Origin: UBA4717 sp045577925
GTDB taxonomy: Bacteria > Bacillota > Clostridia > Oscillospirales > CAG-272
Length of the DNA stretch: 49,958 bases
Direction of reading: 5' to 3'
NCBI GenBank assembly: GCA_045577925.1
Contig: JAZNJH010000020.1
Location: 1-49,958, forward strand
Position numbers and translations under genes: made by a program. Numbering within the stretch: position 1 is the stretch's first letter; each line of letters opens with the position of its first letter. The notes under the pieces were generated by a model. That model searched no databases and had not been told where the DNA came from. It saw nothing but the letters and a program-made list of their open reading frames with translations. Of the stretch, positions 41,668 through 49,958 are shown one piece after another.

Positions 41668-43836
41668 ATGGAAAACAGGAACAAAAAACGTGAAATAATC
41701 AAAAATATAATAATTATATTTCTGATAGCTATGCTTTTGCTTACATTCTTTTCTAATACTATAATGAACAGATCTCTTCCCGAGGTTTCAACTCAGTATC
41801 CGGGATATAAGCAGATAAACGATAAGATCCGTGCAAGCGCCACTGTAACGGCAAATCAGGATTATAACGTCGTTTCAGACGAGGCGAGAGAGATATCAGA
41901 GGTACACGTTCGCCGGGGAGACAGGGTTGAACGCGGGCAGGTTCTTTTCACGCTCGTTGAAAATGAAAGCAGTGCACTGTCTGACGCACAAAAAGCCCTC
42001 AATCAGCTTCTTATCCAAAAACAGCAGATGATGATTGAGGATACTTCTTCAAATGTTGTTGACTACGATTATGAGATAAACGAGAAGCAGGAAGAAATAG
42101 ATAAGGCGCGTGAGGATATTGCGTATATTCCGGAGTTTGAAAATAACGTTGTTCTTCTTGAAGAAGAAATAGAGCAAATGGAAGAGAAGATAGAAGAGGA
42201 TAATGAAACTCTTAGCGCCGTCAGCTCTAAAATGAGCGGATATGAATCAAAGTATGAGGACATCGCAGAAAATTCAAAGAAGTCAAGCTCAGTAAGCACA
42301 AAGGTGCAGGCTGAGTATGACTCAAAAAAGGCTGAGATAAAAAAGCTTGAAGAGGAAATGGAAGCACTTGAGGAAAAGAACAAGGAGCTTGAGGAAGCCA
42401 TCTCTGTTTCTAATGATAAAAAAGGTGAGTATCAGGATGCAATAAGCAGTATCGGCTCTGCAAATGCGAATATTGCGGCTCTTGAAAGCGCCTTGATGCA
42501 GGCAAATTCCGAGCTTCGGGCTATTGAGAGAGAGTACCACTATTTTACACAGATGAGAGATGCCAAAAGTTCTCTTGATGCGATGATCGAAAGCGGGGCA
42601 ACGTCGGAAGAGATTGCTAAAGCTCAGGAAAATTACGATGCCGCAGAAGCCGAGTACCTTGGCATAGCAGGTGATACAACGCGCACCGAAAGCATTTATC
42701 TTGATCTTATAGATACCTTTGAAACGGCGGCAAAGAGCGCAGAAAAAGCTTATAACGATGCTTCGTATCTGCAAAAGGATGTTTCAGGATATGAAAACAA
42801 GATAGAAAGTCTGGACCGTGATACGACACGCCGTCAGCGTGAAATAAGCGATAACAATAAAAAGATTGAAGATAATAAAAAACAGATAGAAAAAATAAAT
42901 AAAGAGCTTGAACAACTTGATGAGGTAGTTGCAACTGCCGATTATGCAAAGCTTTCTAAACAAGAAAGTGAGCTTAAAGCAGGTATCAAGGCTCAGAATA
43001 AAGCGCTTGAAGATAAGAAAGAAGAGCTTGAAAAGTTTATAAATAAGGGGCCGGGTGAAAAAGACGCCCTTGAAGAAGCGATAGAGCTTGCACAAAAAGA
43101 AATAAAGGAGCTTGAGCGTAAACGTACGGCACAGGAAAAGAATGAACCGTACACAAATGAAATAAAGAGGCTCGAGCTTGCCAATATCAATGAATCTATC
43201 TCAAATCAGCAAAAAGAAATACAAAGAATAAAGAGCAAGCTTACAAATAAAGAAATAACCTCCCCCGTAAGTGGAACGATAACTAGCCTTTCGTATACTG
43301 CAGGAGAGGAGTTTGCGGCAGGCTCAACGGTTGCAACTATCGCTATAAGCGAAAAGGGCTATACGATGGAGTTTTCTGCAACAAACGAGCAGTGCCGCCG
43401 TATAAATATAGGCGACTCTGCCGAGCTTCAGTATTACTATTATGGAGAAGCTCCAAAGATAACGGTAACTGCATTTAAAAACGATCAGTCAAATCCCGGC
43501 AGAGGAAAGATTGTTGTTTTAAGCGTAACGGGCGAAGATATTACCGCCGGTCAGACACTTAATTTTACTCTGGGCAATAACGTCAGAAGCTATGACAAGG
43601 TAGTACCCAACAGTGCCGTGAGAGAAGACTCCAACGGAAAATTCGTACTTGTTGTAGAATCGAAGAGCACGCCTCTCGGTAACCGTTACACCGCGCGTCG
43701 CGTTTCAGTTGAAGTTATTACGTCAGACGAAACCTCATCAGCCCTTTCGGGTGAGCTTCTTGGCGGAGAATTTGTAATAACAACGTCTTCTGCTCCCGTT
43801 TCCGACGGTATGCAGGTAAGACTTGCAGACAAATAA
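41668..43836 (+). CDS. Oversized HlyD/MacA-like membrane-fusion protein
   Basis: 722-aa protein with one N-terminal span (about 13-32). A lipoyl-like half motif follows at about 70-95 (V-H-V-R-R-G-D-R-V-E-R-G-Q-V-L). Then comes a very long coiled coil from about 100 to 525, rich in E/K heptads. The second lipoyl half (S-P-V-S-G-T-I-T-S-L-S-Y-T-A-G-E-E) and beta-barrel lie at 530-720. Usual adaptors have 350-450 residues, and most of the extra length is coiled coil. In a single-membrane organism it could span the cell wall. Confidence 0.85.
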   Translation: MENRNKKREIIKNIIIIFLIAMLLLTFFSNTIMNRSLPEVSTQYPGYKQINDKIRASATVTANQDYNVVSDEAREISEVHVRRGDRVERGQVLFTLVENESSALSDAQKALNQLLIQKQQMMIEDTSSNVVDYDYEINEKQEEIDKAREDIAYIPEFENNVVLLEEEIEQMEEKIEEDNETLSAVSSKMSGYESKYEDIAENSKKSSSVSTKVQAEYDSKKAEIKKLEEEMEALEEKNKELEEAISVSNDKKGEYQDAISSIGSANANIAALESALMQANSELRAIEREYHYFTQMRDAKSSLDAMIESGATSEEIAKAQENYDAAEAEYLGIAGDTTRTESIYLDLIDTFETAAKSAEKAYNDASYLQKDVSGYENKIESLDRDTTRRQREISDNNKKIEDNKKQIEKINKELEQLDEVVATADYAKLSKQESELKAGIKAQNKALEDKKEELEKFINKGPGEKDALEEAIELAQKEIKELERKRTAQEKNEPYTNEIKRLELANINESISNQQKEIQRIKSKLTNKEITSPVSGTITSLSYTAGEEFAAGSTVATIAISEKGYTMEFSATNEQCRRINIGDSAELQYYYYGEAPKITVTAFKNDQSNPGRGKIVVLSVTGEDITAGQTLNFTLGNNVRSYDKVVPNSAVREDSNGKFVLVVESKSTPLGNRYTARRVSVEVITSDETSSALSGELLGGEFVITTSSAPVSDGMQVRLADK

Positions 43837-43840
43837 GATC

Positions 43841-44833
43841 ATGAGAAAGAAAATAATAATTATTGCAGCTGCGATAGCCGTTGTGAGCGCGCTTATTGGC
43901 TCGGTGATCGCGCTTTATATCTCGTACATTCCCCGTGAGCTGACAGAGTATGAAGTCGCTGAAAATTGGGGCGCGGACGGATACACGCATATAGCCACGT
44001 ACATGAACAGCGACGCATCATTTACGGCAAATGCGATGGCGAAGAGCGTTTCCGAGATTGAATCTGCATATACCGTTGATTCTATTGAACTTACCTCAGC
44101 GCGTTACAGTGCGTCTATGGAAACAAACGTAACACTTATCTCGCCAAACAGTAGCAGGAGCGTCTCGTGCGCGGCCACGGTATATCTCGGGGACTATTTC
44201 ATTTTCCATCCGTATGATATTATCGAAGGTTCTTATCCCGTTGTACAAGGTAACAGTACCGATGCGATTTTGATAGATGAGCTTGCCGCATGGCAGCTTT
44301 TCGGAACGCAGAGAGGTGTTGTAGGCCTTGAAGCAAAGATCGGCAACGATTATTATACCGTTTGCGGAGTTCTTGGCGTACCGGACGGCGTATATAATGA
44401 TGTTTACGGGGATAAGCCTAGAGTGTACATAAACGCGGATTCAGCCGCATACAGATCGGGTTCTGCATCCCGCGCTTTCACAGCCTTTGAAGCGATAGTG
44501 CCCGACCCGATAACAAACTATGCAGAAAATGCGCTTGCAGACGTTCTTAAAAGCTTTGATCCCGTTATAAAAAATATTGATACGCGCTTTAAATCAGAAG
44601 CACTAAAAGAAGTGTATAAGTCGCAGACGTCAATGATAATCAATCCCAAAGACCGTGAATATCCGTATACGGAAAAAGCGATGCTCTTGCTTTCTCTCAG
44701 AGCATCTGATGCAAACGAAATACGTGGCGTAATGTTTAAAATATCGCTTATTGCAGTTGCACTTCTATTTTTTACCGTATTTGGTCCGTGCGTCAGATTT
44801 GTTGAGCGTATGCTTAAAAAGATGAAATTTTAG
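43841..44833 (+). CDS. MacB periplasmic-core-domain-like membrane protein
   Basis: 330-aa protein with a span at about 5-27, an extracytoplasmic domain to about 295, and a second span near 300-320 followed by a basic tail. The outer domain follows MacB/FtsX periplasmic core order: a Y-F-I-F-x-P-Y-D-I-I-E-G-S-Y-P block, I-L-I-D-E-L-A-A-W-Q-L-F-G, then G-L-E-A-K-I-G-N-D-Y-Y-T-V-C-G-V-L-G. The three-span FtsX permease part is missing, so it is a reduced relative. TTG at 43823 is in frame, but ATG 43841 is preferred although no good ribosome site is seen. It begins four bases after the adaptor gene. Confidence 0.75.
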   Translation: MRKKIIIIAAAIAVVSALIGSVIALYISYIPRELTEYEVAENWGADGYTHIATYMNSDASFTANAMAKSVSEIESAYTVDSIELTSARYSASMETNVTLISPNSSRSVSCAATVYLGDYFIFHPYDIIEGSYPVVQGNSTDAILIDELAAWQLFGTQRGVVGLEAKIGNDYYTVCGVLGVPDGVYNDVYGDKPRVYINADSAAYRSGSASRAFTAFEAIVPDPITNYAENALADVLKSFDPVIKNIDTRFKSEALKEVYKSQTSMIINPKDREYPYTEKAMLLLSLRASDANEIRGVMFKISLIAVALLFFTVFGPCVRFVERMLKKMKF

Positions 44834-44854
44834 TTTATGAAAGGATGGTTTGAT

Positions 44855-47197
44855 ATGAAGGGATTTATTAAAATCACTACCGTTTTGCTTGTGCTTGCAA
44901 TGCTTTTATCTATCGTTTCGTGCTCGAAAAACGAGATGCCCGAGAAACAGATACTTGAAAACGTATACAAGGTTGAAAACTTTCCTCTTCCCGAGGGAAT
45001 GCAGTACGTTAACTCAATGTTCAAGACGAAAGACGGATACATGATATACGGTCAGCTTTTTGACGAAGAAACAGGTTATACGAATAAATTTGCCCGACTT
45101 GATGATAACTTTACAATGGTTGGCGAATATTTTGATATTGGTGTTGAGCTTGACGAAAACAGCTGGATGGGCGATATAGTAATAGCTGACGACGGAAGCG
45201 CTTATACCACGATCAGCAGTAACTACTATGACGAAGCAACAGGATACTATGAATCAAAGTATTATCTTGCTCATCTTGACTCAGAGTTTAATCTTATAGA
45301 CCAGATTCTTACAACAGAGCTTCTGGGTCTTGATCCTGCGGAGTATGCTTATTTGTATAGCCTAACCCCCCTCTCAGAGGGAAGGCTTGCTTTTGTAAGT
45401 ATGGGAGCAGTATATATCATTGATGCTGATATGAAAATTGTGTACAATATAACGAATAATCAGCTTGATGGTACGGGTATTAACGCTCTTATTAAAACGT
45501 CACAAGGGCTTCTTATTACATACAACGATCAGAATTACGACTCAAAGGCACTTCTTGTAAATACTGAAACACTCACACCGGGCGAAACGTATGATTTTGC
45601 TAATCTTGGCTACGGACAGTATTTTTCGGGAAGCGGAGAATACGATATGTATTACATAGACGAGGCCGGCATATTCGGTTATAATCTGCTCACGCAAACG
45701 AGCGAGATGCTCCTTGACTATATGAATTCCGACCTTATGAATTTTTATCCGAATTCGCTTATAGCAGGCGATGACCACAGCTTTTTGTCAACCTCGTGGG
45801 ATTATAGCGATTCTCAGTCCGAATCAATGGTTATCGTTCGTATGTCCCCCGTGCCGGATAATGAGATAAAGCCCAAGTACATTATTACACTGGGCGCGCT
45901 TTACATGAACTATAATATCCGCAATCAGGTATATAACTTTAACCGCGCAAACGATGAGTACAGAATTGTATTCAAGGATTATTCCGAGGGTATAGATTAC
46001 AGCGATGAGAGCGAATATACGTATGAAGATGCTATTTCAAAGCTTAATGGCGACATTGCATCAGGAAACGTTCCCGATCTTTTAGTATGTTCTCCCGAAA
46101 TACCGTTTGACAGTTATTCATCAAAAGGACTGTTTGCAGATCTTTATGAGTTTATAGATGCAGACGAAGTGCTTGATCGTTCAATGTTTGAGCAAAACGT
46201 GCTTAAAGCATATGAAAAGGACGGCAGACTGTACAGAATAGCTTCACAGTACAGCGTGCAAGGATTTATGGGTAAGAGAGATATAGTCGGCCCCTATAAG
46301 GATAATTGGAATACGCAGTCTTTCCTTGCTCTTGCAAATTCGCTGCCTGAAAATTCGTCTATGTTCCAGGATATGACGAGAGCAACTATGATGCAGTTGT
46401 TTGTTAACGGAATGTATGATGAGTTTATTGATATAGATACAGGTAAGTGCAATTTTACCGACGGTACGTTTGCAGATATACTTGAATTTGCCGCAACTCT
46501 CAGCGAAAAGAGTATCTTTGAAAGCATAGACTATAATAACGTTGACAATAATTTCTGGATGGATTATGAAAACGCGTATTATGAGGGCAGAGCAGTGCTC
46601 GCGCAAACATACGTCAGCAGCTTCAGAGACGTAGTGTCAACAATGAACTATACGTTCAGAACAGGTGAAGTTGATCTTCTGGGCTATCCCACAAAGAGCG
46701 GCAATCCGATTATAACAGATGATTCTGCATCAATAGCTATGAGTGCAAAATCAAAGCTCAAGGATGGCGCTTGGTCATTTATAGCATCATTACTCTCTCC
46801 CGAATATCAGGATAAGCTTGATTGGGGTCTTCCCGTTCTTTCATCATCACTCGAAAAGATGATGAATGAGCAGATAAAAGCCGATCAGGAGCGAAAAAAG
46901 CAGGATGAAGAATACCAAAACGGCGGTATGATAGGCGGAGTAATGCTTCCGAGAGCCGAAATTGCCGTAGATATGGCGGAAGATTCCCGATATCCGAACC
47001 TCTATCTTGATGAAAATTATGCTAATATGATCCTCGAGTATATAAGAAAAGCTGATATGCTTTTGCGCAGTGATGCTGAAATAATGAAAATAATAAACGA
47101 AGAAGCGGGCCGCTTCTTTGAAGGTCAGTATACGAGCGAGCAAGCTGCAAATGCGGTTCAGAGCCGAGTATCAATTTACGTCAGCGAAAACAATTAA
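44855..47197 (+). CDS. Solute-binding lipoprotein with N-terminal propeller-like domain
   Basis: 780-aa lipoprotein: short basic start, hydrophobic core and lipobox S-I-V-S-C. Residues about 30-330 consist of repeating strand pairs with Tyr/Asp turns (D-D-N-F-T-M-V-G, D-S-E-F-N-L-I-D, D-A-D-M-K-I-V-Y), suggesting a beta-propeller. From about 340 the chain is an extracellular solute-binding protein of family 1 (N-F-N-R-A-N-D-E-Y-R-I, P-D-L-L-V-C-S-P, G-L-F-A-D-L-Y-E, W-S-F-I-A-S-L-L-S-P-E-Y-Q). Normal binding proteins have 400-550 residues. AAGGATGG supports ATG 44855 over 44837. It is the last gene of the operon and the probable partner of the MalF/MalG-like pair. Confidence 0.88.
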   Translation: MKGFIKITTVLLVLAMLLSIVSCSKNEMPEKQILENVYKVENFPLPEGMQYVNSMFKTKDGYMIYGQLFDEETGYTNKFARLDDNFTMVGEYFDIGVELDENSWMGDIVIADDGSAYTTISSNYYDEATGYYESKYYLAHLDSEFNLIDQILTTELLGLDPAEYAYLYSLTPLSEGRLAFVSMGAVYIIDADMKIVYNITNNQLDGTGINALIKTSQGLLITYNDQNYDSKALLVNTETLTPGETYDFANLGYGQYFSGSGEYDMYYIDEAGIFGYNLLTQTSEMLLDYMNSDLMNFYPNSLIAGDDHSFLSTSWDYSDSQSESMVIVRMSPVPDNEIKPKYIITLGALYMNYNIRNQVYNFNRANDEYRIVFKDYSEGIDYSDESEYTYEDAISKLNGDIASGNVPDLLVCSPEIPFDSYSSKGLFADLYEFIDADEVLDRSMFEQNVLKAYEKDGRLYRIASQYSVQGFMGKRDIVGPYKDNWNTQSFLALANSLPENSSMFQDMTRATMMQLFVNGMYDEFIDIDTGKCNFTDGTFADILEFAATLSEKSIFESIDYNNVDNNFWMDYENAYYEGRAVLAQTYVSSFRDVVSTMNYTFRTGEVDLLGYPTKSGNPIITDDSASIAMSAKSKLKDGAWSFIASLLSPEYQDKLDWGLPVLSSSLEKMMNEQIKADQERKKQDEEYQNGGMIGGVMLPRAEIAVDMAEDSRYPNLYLDENYANMILEYIRKADMLLRSDAEIMKIINEEAGRFFEGQYTSEQAANAVQSRVSIYVSENN

Positions 47198-47203
47198 GTG
47201 TTT

Positions 47204-47232
47204 AAAGGGGGATTGTCAAATCCCCCTTTTTC
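47204..47232 (+). terminator. Terminator of the long operon
   Basis: AAAGGGGGATT, a GTCA loop and AATCCCCCTTTTT. Confidence 0.92.
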
Positions 47233-47240
47233 GATGATTC

Positions 47241-47269
47241 TTGACTTATTAACAATTTTGTGGTATAAT
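47241..47269 (+). promoter_or_regulatory. Promoter of the amidase gene
   Basis: TTGACT and a consensus TATAAT are 17 bases apart, with TGG before the -10 box. An 80-base leader follows without clear structure. Confidence 0.82.
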
Positions 47270-47353
47270 TGGCAAGGCGATTCCGAGCATAGTTTTCCCA
47301 GGTTATAAGGCTATGTATTTTTACAGAGAATAAAAGTAAAAGGAAAAACGAAA

Positions 47354-48370
47354 GTGAACGAAAAGCAAAACGTTAAACAAAGGCCGCGTGTAGTCTGGAA
47401 AGACGGCAAATGCATTATTTATTCTCACGAAGGCGCAAGAGACGGCAAGGTACAAGCTCCGCCACCTCAAGCGGTCAAAAAAACAGAGGGGCCTGTTGTC
47501 AGGAGAGCGCCTGTTAAAAAGACGCGAGCTGAAGCGGCAGTAACAACTGCTCCTGATTTTTTGTCAGTAATTAAAAAGAATATAGTAGCAGTAGTGCTTA
47601 TATTTATAGTGCTTTCCGTAATAATAGCGGTAGCGGTAACCGCAACTCCTGGCAGAGCAGAAGAGGCGGGCTCTCAGGAGCCGGCATTACCTCAATCAGG
47701 ATCGGATGTTGAGCCGATAGAGCCGATAAATGATGTACCGATGGCTTTAAGTCAGCCTGATGAGATAAGCGGCGCACTTGCTGTATGTATAGACCCGGGG
47801 CACGGATTTGACGACGTTGGAACGTCAAACGCAGAGCTTGGAGTATACGAGCATGAAATAGTACTTGCAGTTGGGCTTAAGCTTCGCGACAAGCTTGAAG
47901 AAGCAGGGGTTAAGGTATACATGACACATGATACCAATGAGCCGCCGCCCGAGGCATCGAAGCCGTATCTGTTTGGCATGAAAAAGCGCAACGGTATGGC
48001 GAATTCGCTCTCTGACGTTGGACTTTACATATCCATACATTGCGATGCTTTCTTTGAAGATACAACTGTATACGGACCACGTGTATATCACATGAGTGAT
48101 GATAATGGTGGAGAGGGAGTAGCTCTTGAAATAGAAAAAGAGCTTGCGCTTTTGAAACCCGAAAAGGAAATACAGGTAAAAGCAATGAGCGGAATGAACT
48201 CGTACCAGGTCCTTAGAGAATCTGATATGCCGGCAGTGCTCATTGAAACAGGCTTTGTGTCAAACCATGATGAAGCATCTGCTATGCTGACAGAAGAATG
48301 GCAGAATGATATGGCACAGGCTCTTGCAAACGCTATAATCAGCGCGTATGAAAACGGTCATATTTGTTGA
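47354..48370 (+). CDS. N-acetylmuramoyl-L-alanine amidase (Amidase_3, CwlD-like)
   Basis: 338-aa peptidoglycan amidase. The first 70 residues are basic and cytoplasmic, residues about 75-97 are a membrane anchor, and an acidic, Pro-rich linker reaches 140. The Amidase_3 domain occupies 142-335 with the zinc set H150 (D-P-G-H-G), E166 and H229 (S-I-H-C-D-A-F), and the catalytic E298 in I-E-T-G-F. It removes the stem peptide from muramic acid outside the membrane. The start is GTG with AGGAAAAAC upstream. It is a single gene behind its own promoter. Confidence 0.93.
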   Translation: MNEKQNVKQRPRVVWKDGKCIIYSHEGARDGKVQAPPPQAVKKTEGPVVRRAPVKKTRAEAAVTTAPDFLSVIKKNIVAVVLIFIVLSVIIAVAVTATPGRAEEAGSQEPALPQSGSDVEPIEPINDVPMALSQPDEISGALAVCIDPGHGFDDVGTSNAELGVYEHEIVLAVGLKLRDKLEEAGVKVYMTHDTNEPPPEASKPYLFGMKKRNGMANSLSDVGLYISIHCDAFFEDTTVYGPRVYHMSDDNGGEGVALEIEKELALLKPEKEIQVKAMSGMNSYQVLRESDMPAVLIETGFVSNHDEASAMLTEEWQNDMAQALANAIISAYENGHIC

Positions 48371-48412
48371 AAAAACAAGAAAAAATAACCAAAATAAAAA
48401 TATAAAAATCTA

Positions 48413-48441
48413 TTGACAAATATATACGCTTATGGTATAAT
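48413..48441 (+). promoter_or_regulatory. Promoter of the tRNA-Lys gene
   Basis: Consensus TTGACA, 17 bases, consensus TATAAT, with TGG before the -10. It is one of the best promoters in the window, as expected for a stable RNA. Confidence 0.9.
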
Positions 48442-48473
48442 GTTTAAGCGCGTTTCAGAAAGCGTATATATTT
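48418..48473. repeat. 13-bp inverted repeat spanning the tRNA promoter
   Basis: AAATATATACGCT (48418-48430) lies in the spacer, and its exact reverse complement (48461-48473) ends at the base before the mature tRNA. The arms enclose the -10 box and the transcription start. Confidence 0.85.
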
Positions 48474-48549
48474 GACCCGGTAGCTCAGAAGGTAGAGCAC
48501 ATGACTTTTAATCATGGTGTCCGGAGTTCGACTCTCCGTCGGGTCACCA
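48474..48549 (+). tRNA. trnK: tRNA-Lys (anticodon TTT), CCA encoded
   Basis: A complete cloverleaf: acceptor GACCCGG with TCGGGTC (final pair G-T), D stem GCTC/GAGC, anticodon stem CATGA/TCATG around CTTTTAA, T arm CGGAG-TTCGACT-CTCCG, discriminator A and encoded CCA. The anticodon TTT reads AAA and AAG lysine codons. Confidence 0.97.
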
Positions 48550-48551
48550 AC

Positions 48552-48580
48552 GAAAGCACTTGCTCAGGCAAGTGCTTTCT
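48552..48580 (+). terminator. Terminator of the tRNA gene
   Basis: GAAAGCACTTGC, a TCAG loop and the exact complement. The T-run is short (CTTTCTGTC), so efficiency may be moderate. Confidence 0.8.
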
Positions 48581-48603
48581 GTCATATTAAATGAGGTGTA
48601 AAA

Positions 48604-49320
48604 ATGGAAGTATTATTTATAGGTAATAGCTTTTCTGACGATGCTTCTGCATATCTTCATGGTATTGCAAAGTCAGATGGTGTTAAAATAAATGCGGTAA
48701 ACCTTTATATAGGCGGTTGTACACTCGAGGAGCATTACAGATGTATGCTTGGTGAAAAAGAAAATTATCTGCTTGAGGTAAACGGTGTTATAACAGGATT
48801 TAAGGTGTCACTTAAAGAGGTTCTTTTAAACAGGGATTGGGACTACGTTTCCTTTCAACAGGCAAGCCACGTATCAAACAGATTTGATACGTATATTCCC
48901 TATCTTAACGAGCTTTCGGCATACGTCAAAAAGCTTGCACCAAAGGCAAAGCAGATAATCCATCAGACATGGGCATACGAAGAGGGAAGCGAAAGACTTA
49001 AAAAACTTATGGGATACAAAAAGCAGGCTGATATGTTTAAAGATGTAGAAGATGCATATGCCAAGGCTGCATCGCTTATATCTGCTGATGAAATCATTAA
49101 GTCGGGAGAACTTTTCCAGATGCTTATAAAAGAGGGTGTAGGACCTTTGCACCGCGATACGTTTCACGCTTCATACGGTATCGGAAGATACGCGCTTGCT
49201 CTTTTATGGTATAAACATTTAACCGGAAATGACGTGATGAACAATGCTTTTTCGGACTTTGATGAAGAGATCAGCAAGCATGATATACAAAAGATAAAGG
49301 AATGTGTTGCGAATATATAG
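48604..49320 (+). CDS. DUF4886 (SGNH-like) protein
   Basis: 238-aa protein opening with V-L-F-I-G-N-S-F-S-D-D, the SGNH-type nucleophile block of the DUF4886 family. Y-I-G-G-C-T-L near 38-44 is the glycine block, W-D-Y-V-S-F-Q-Q-A-S near 80-89 replaces the usual G-x-N-D strand, and D-x-F-H-A-S-Y-G near 187-193 carries the candidate Asp-x-x-His pair. It is likely a cytoplasmic esterase of unknown substrate. AATGAGGTG lies before the ATG. It may be read partly from the tRNA promoter, since no other promoter is seen. Confidence 0.88.
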   Translation: MEVLFIGNSFSDDASAYLHGIAKSDGVKINAVNLYIGGCTLEEHYRCMLGEKENYLLEVNGVITGFKVSLKEVLLNRDWDYVSFQQASHVSNRFDTYIPYLNELSAYVKKLAPKAKQIIHQTWAYEEGSERLKKLMGYKKQADMFKDVEDAYAKAASLISADEIIKSGELFQMLIKEGVGPLHRDTFHASYGIGRYALALLWYKHLTGNDVMNNAFSDFDEEISKHDIQKIKECVANI

Positions 49321-49324
49321 TAAC

Positions 49325-49362
49325 TAAGGGTGAAATCTTGTATTTCACCCTTAACTTTTTTT
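49325..49362 (+). terminator. Terminator after the DUF4886 gene
   Basis: TAAGGGTGAAAT, a 5-base loop and ATTTCACCCTTA followed by ACTTTTTTT. Confidence 0.9.
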
Positions 49363-49455
49363 ATGATCATTACTCTATTGTAATAAATTCTGCAGGCAGT
49401 GTAAAAATCTTTATTAACAAGCAGAAAAAATACTGAATAAAGTTTGGTTTCTCTG

Positions 49456-49484
49456 TTGAAAAATTAATAAATGTGTGATATACT
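49456..49484 (+). promoter_or_regulatory. Promoter of the flavodiiron gene
   Basis: TTGAAA and TATACT are 17 bases apart with TGTGA before the -10 box. Confidence 0.75.
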
Positions 49485-49517
49485 ACAAATGTATATTTTA
49501 TTAGAGGTAAAAACACT

Positions 49518-49958
49518 ATGATGATAACAAATGATATCAAATACGTTGGTGTAAACGACCATAAAATTGATCTTTTTGAAGGACAATACGTTGTTCCAAA
49601 CGGTATGTCGTATAACTCCTACGTCATAATTGATGATAAAATAGCTGTTCTTGACTCTGTTGATGCGGCGTTTACTCACGAGTGGCTTGATAATATTCAG
49701 AGCACGCTTGGAGAAAGATGCCCTGACTATCTTATTGTTCAGCACATGGAGCCTGACCATTCGGCTAATATTGCTAATTTCGTAAAGGCCCTCCCCGATG
49801 CTAAAATAGTTTCATCTGCCAAGTCTTTTATTATGATGAAGAATTTCTTCGGCACAGATTTTACAGATAATCAGGTAGTTGTTGCAGAGGGCGACACGCT
49901 TTCGCTCGGCAAGCACGATCTTTCGTTTGTTGCGGCACCTATGGTGCATTGGCCTGAG
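49518..49958 (+). CDS. Flavodiiron protein (FprA-type), N-terminal part
   Basis: The first 147 codons of an A-type flavoprotein; the gene runs off the window. The N-terminal metallo-beta-lactamase-like diiron domain is plain: Y-N-S-Y-V-I-I-D-D-K near 31-40, V-L-D-S-V-D near 43-48 and the iron ligands H-M-E-P-D-H near 75-80, followed by P-M-V-H-W-P-E at the end. The flavodoxin domain should follow outside. Such enzymes reduce O2 or NO to protect strict anaerobes. Two adjacent ATGs can serve as the start; AGAGG lies upstream. Confidence 0.93.
   Translation, partial: MMITNDIKYVGVNDHKIDLFEGQYVVPNGMSYNSYVIIDDKIAVLDSVDAAFTHEWLDNIQSTLGERCPDYLIVQHMEPDHSANIANFVKALPDAKIVSSAKSFIMMKNFFGTDFTDNQVVVAEGDTLSLGKHDLSFVAAPMVHWPE

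Overview
The window reads as a chromosomal segment of an anaerobic, low-to-moderate-GC Clostridia-type Firmicute, probably a gut lineage near Oscillospirales/Ruminococcaceae. This is inferred from strong Shine-Dalgarno sites, sigma-A promoters with 17-base spacers and extended -10 boxes, a tRNA-Lys with encoded CCA, a YtrA-type GntR regulator, class I two-subunit hydro-lyase genes and a flavodiiron protein. Almost every gene is on the + strand; the one clear exception is an AraC regulator.

Bases 1-25,700 are a catabolic and housekeeping mosaic. It runs: tail of a 2-oxoacid dehydrogenase E1 beta gene, MBL-fold hydrolase, aldose epimerase, SDR, membrane protein, AlkD-like repair protein, TIGR04076 protein, ceramidase-like and sialidase-like proteins, HAD phosphatase, two membrane proteins, GntP permease, two-subunit fumarase/tartrate dehydratase, SGNH hydrolase, EamA exporter, malic enzyme, glycerate kinase, D-aminoacylase, two MATE pumps around an AraC gene, an amidohydrolase, an AbgB-like M20 amidohydrolase and a Cof HAD phosphatase. 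Eight intergenic spaces in this half hold the same compact device. It is a terminator hairpin whose 3' arm contains TTGYCA/TTGCCT, followed after exactly 17 bases (the U-tract being part of the spacer) by a TAxAAT box. One element seems to end one transcription unit and start the next.

Bases 25,693-31,220 are a 5.5-kb mobile element with 36-base inverted repeats (34 of 36 matching) and a 12-base target duplication. Joining the flanks rebuilds a perfect intrinsic terminator of the Cof HAD gene, so the element landed on the dyad of that hairpin. It carries an IS4-family (YREK) transposase with a disturbed N-terminus and a three-gene cargo operon: a MerR regulator fused to two lipocalin-like repeats, an alpha/beta-hydrolase-like lipoprotein without its nucleophile, and a gingipain (C25)-like lipoprotein. 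The merR promoter has the 19-base spacer typical of MerR-controlled promoters.

Bases 31,230-35,500 hold an SSS-family sodium symporter (PutP-like) with a structured leader, a FadR-type GntR regulator, KDPG aldolase and KDG kinase, suggesting hexuronate/KDG use. Bases 35,500-36,130 are gene-free but hold large palindromes and an independently promoted candidate small RNA of about 170 nt ending in a terminator.

Bases 36,144-47,230 are one long operon behind a YtrA-type operator: GntR regulator, ABC ATPase, large ABC permease, two MalF/MalG-like permeases without their own MalK, an oversized coiled-coil membrane-fusion-type protein, a MacB-periplasmic-domain-like protein and a two-part solute-binding lipoprotein. 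This mix of importer, exporter and adaptor parts is the most unusual gene set outside the transposon. The window ends with an amidase, tRNA-Lys(TTT), a DUF4886 protein and the start of a flavodiiron protein. All calls are from reading the sequence; no database search was run.
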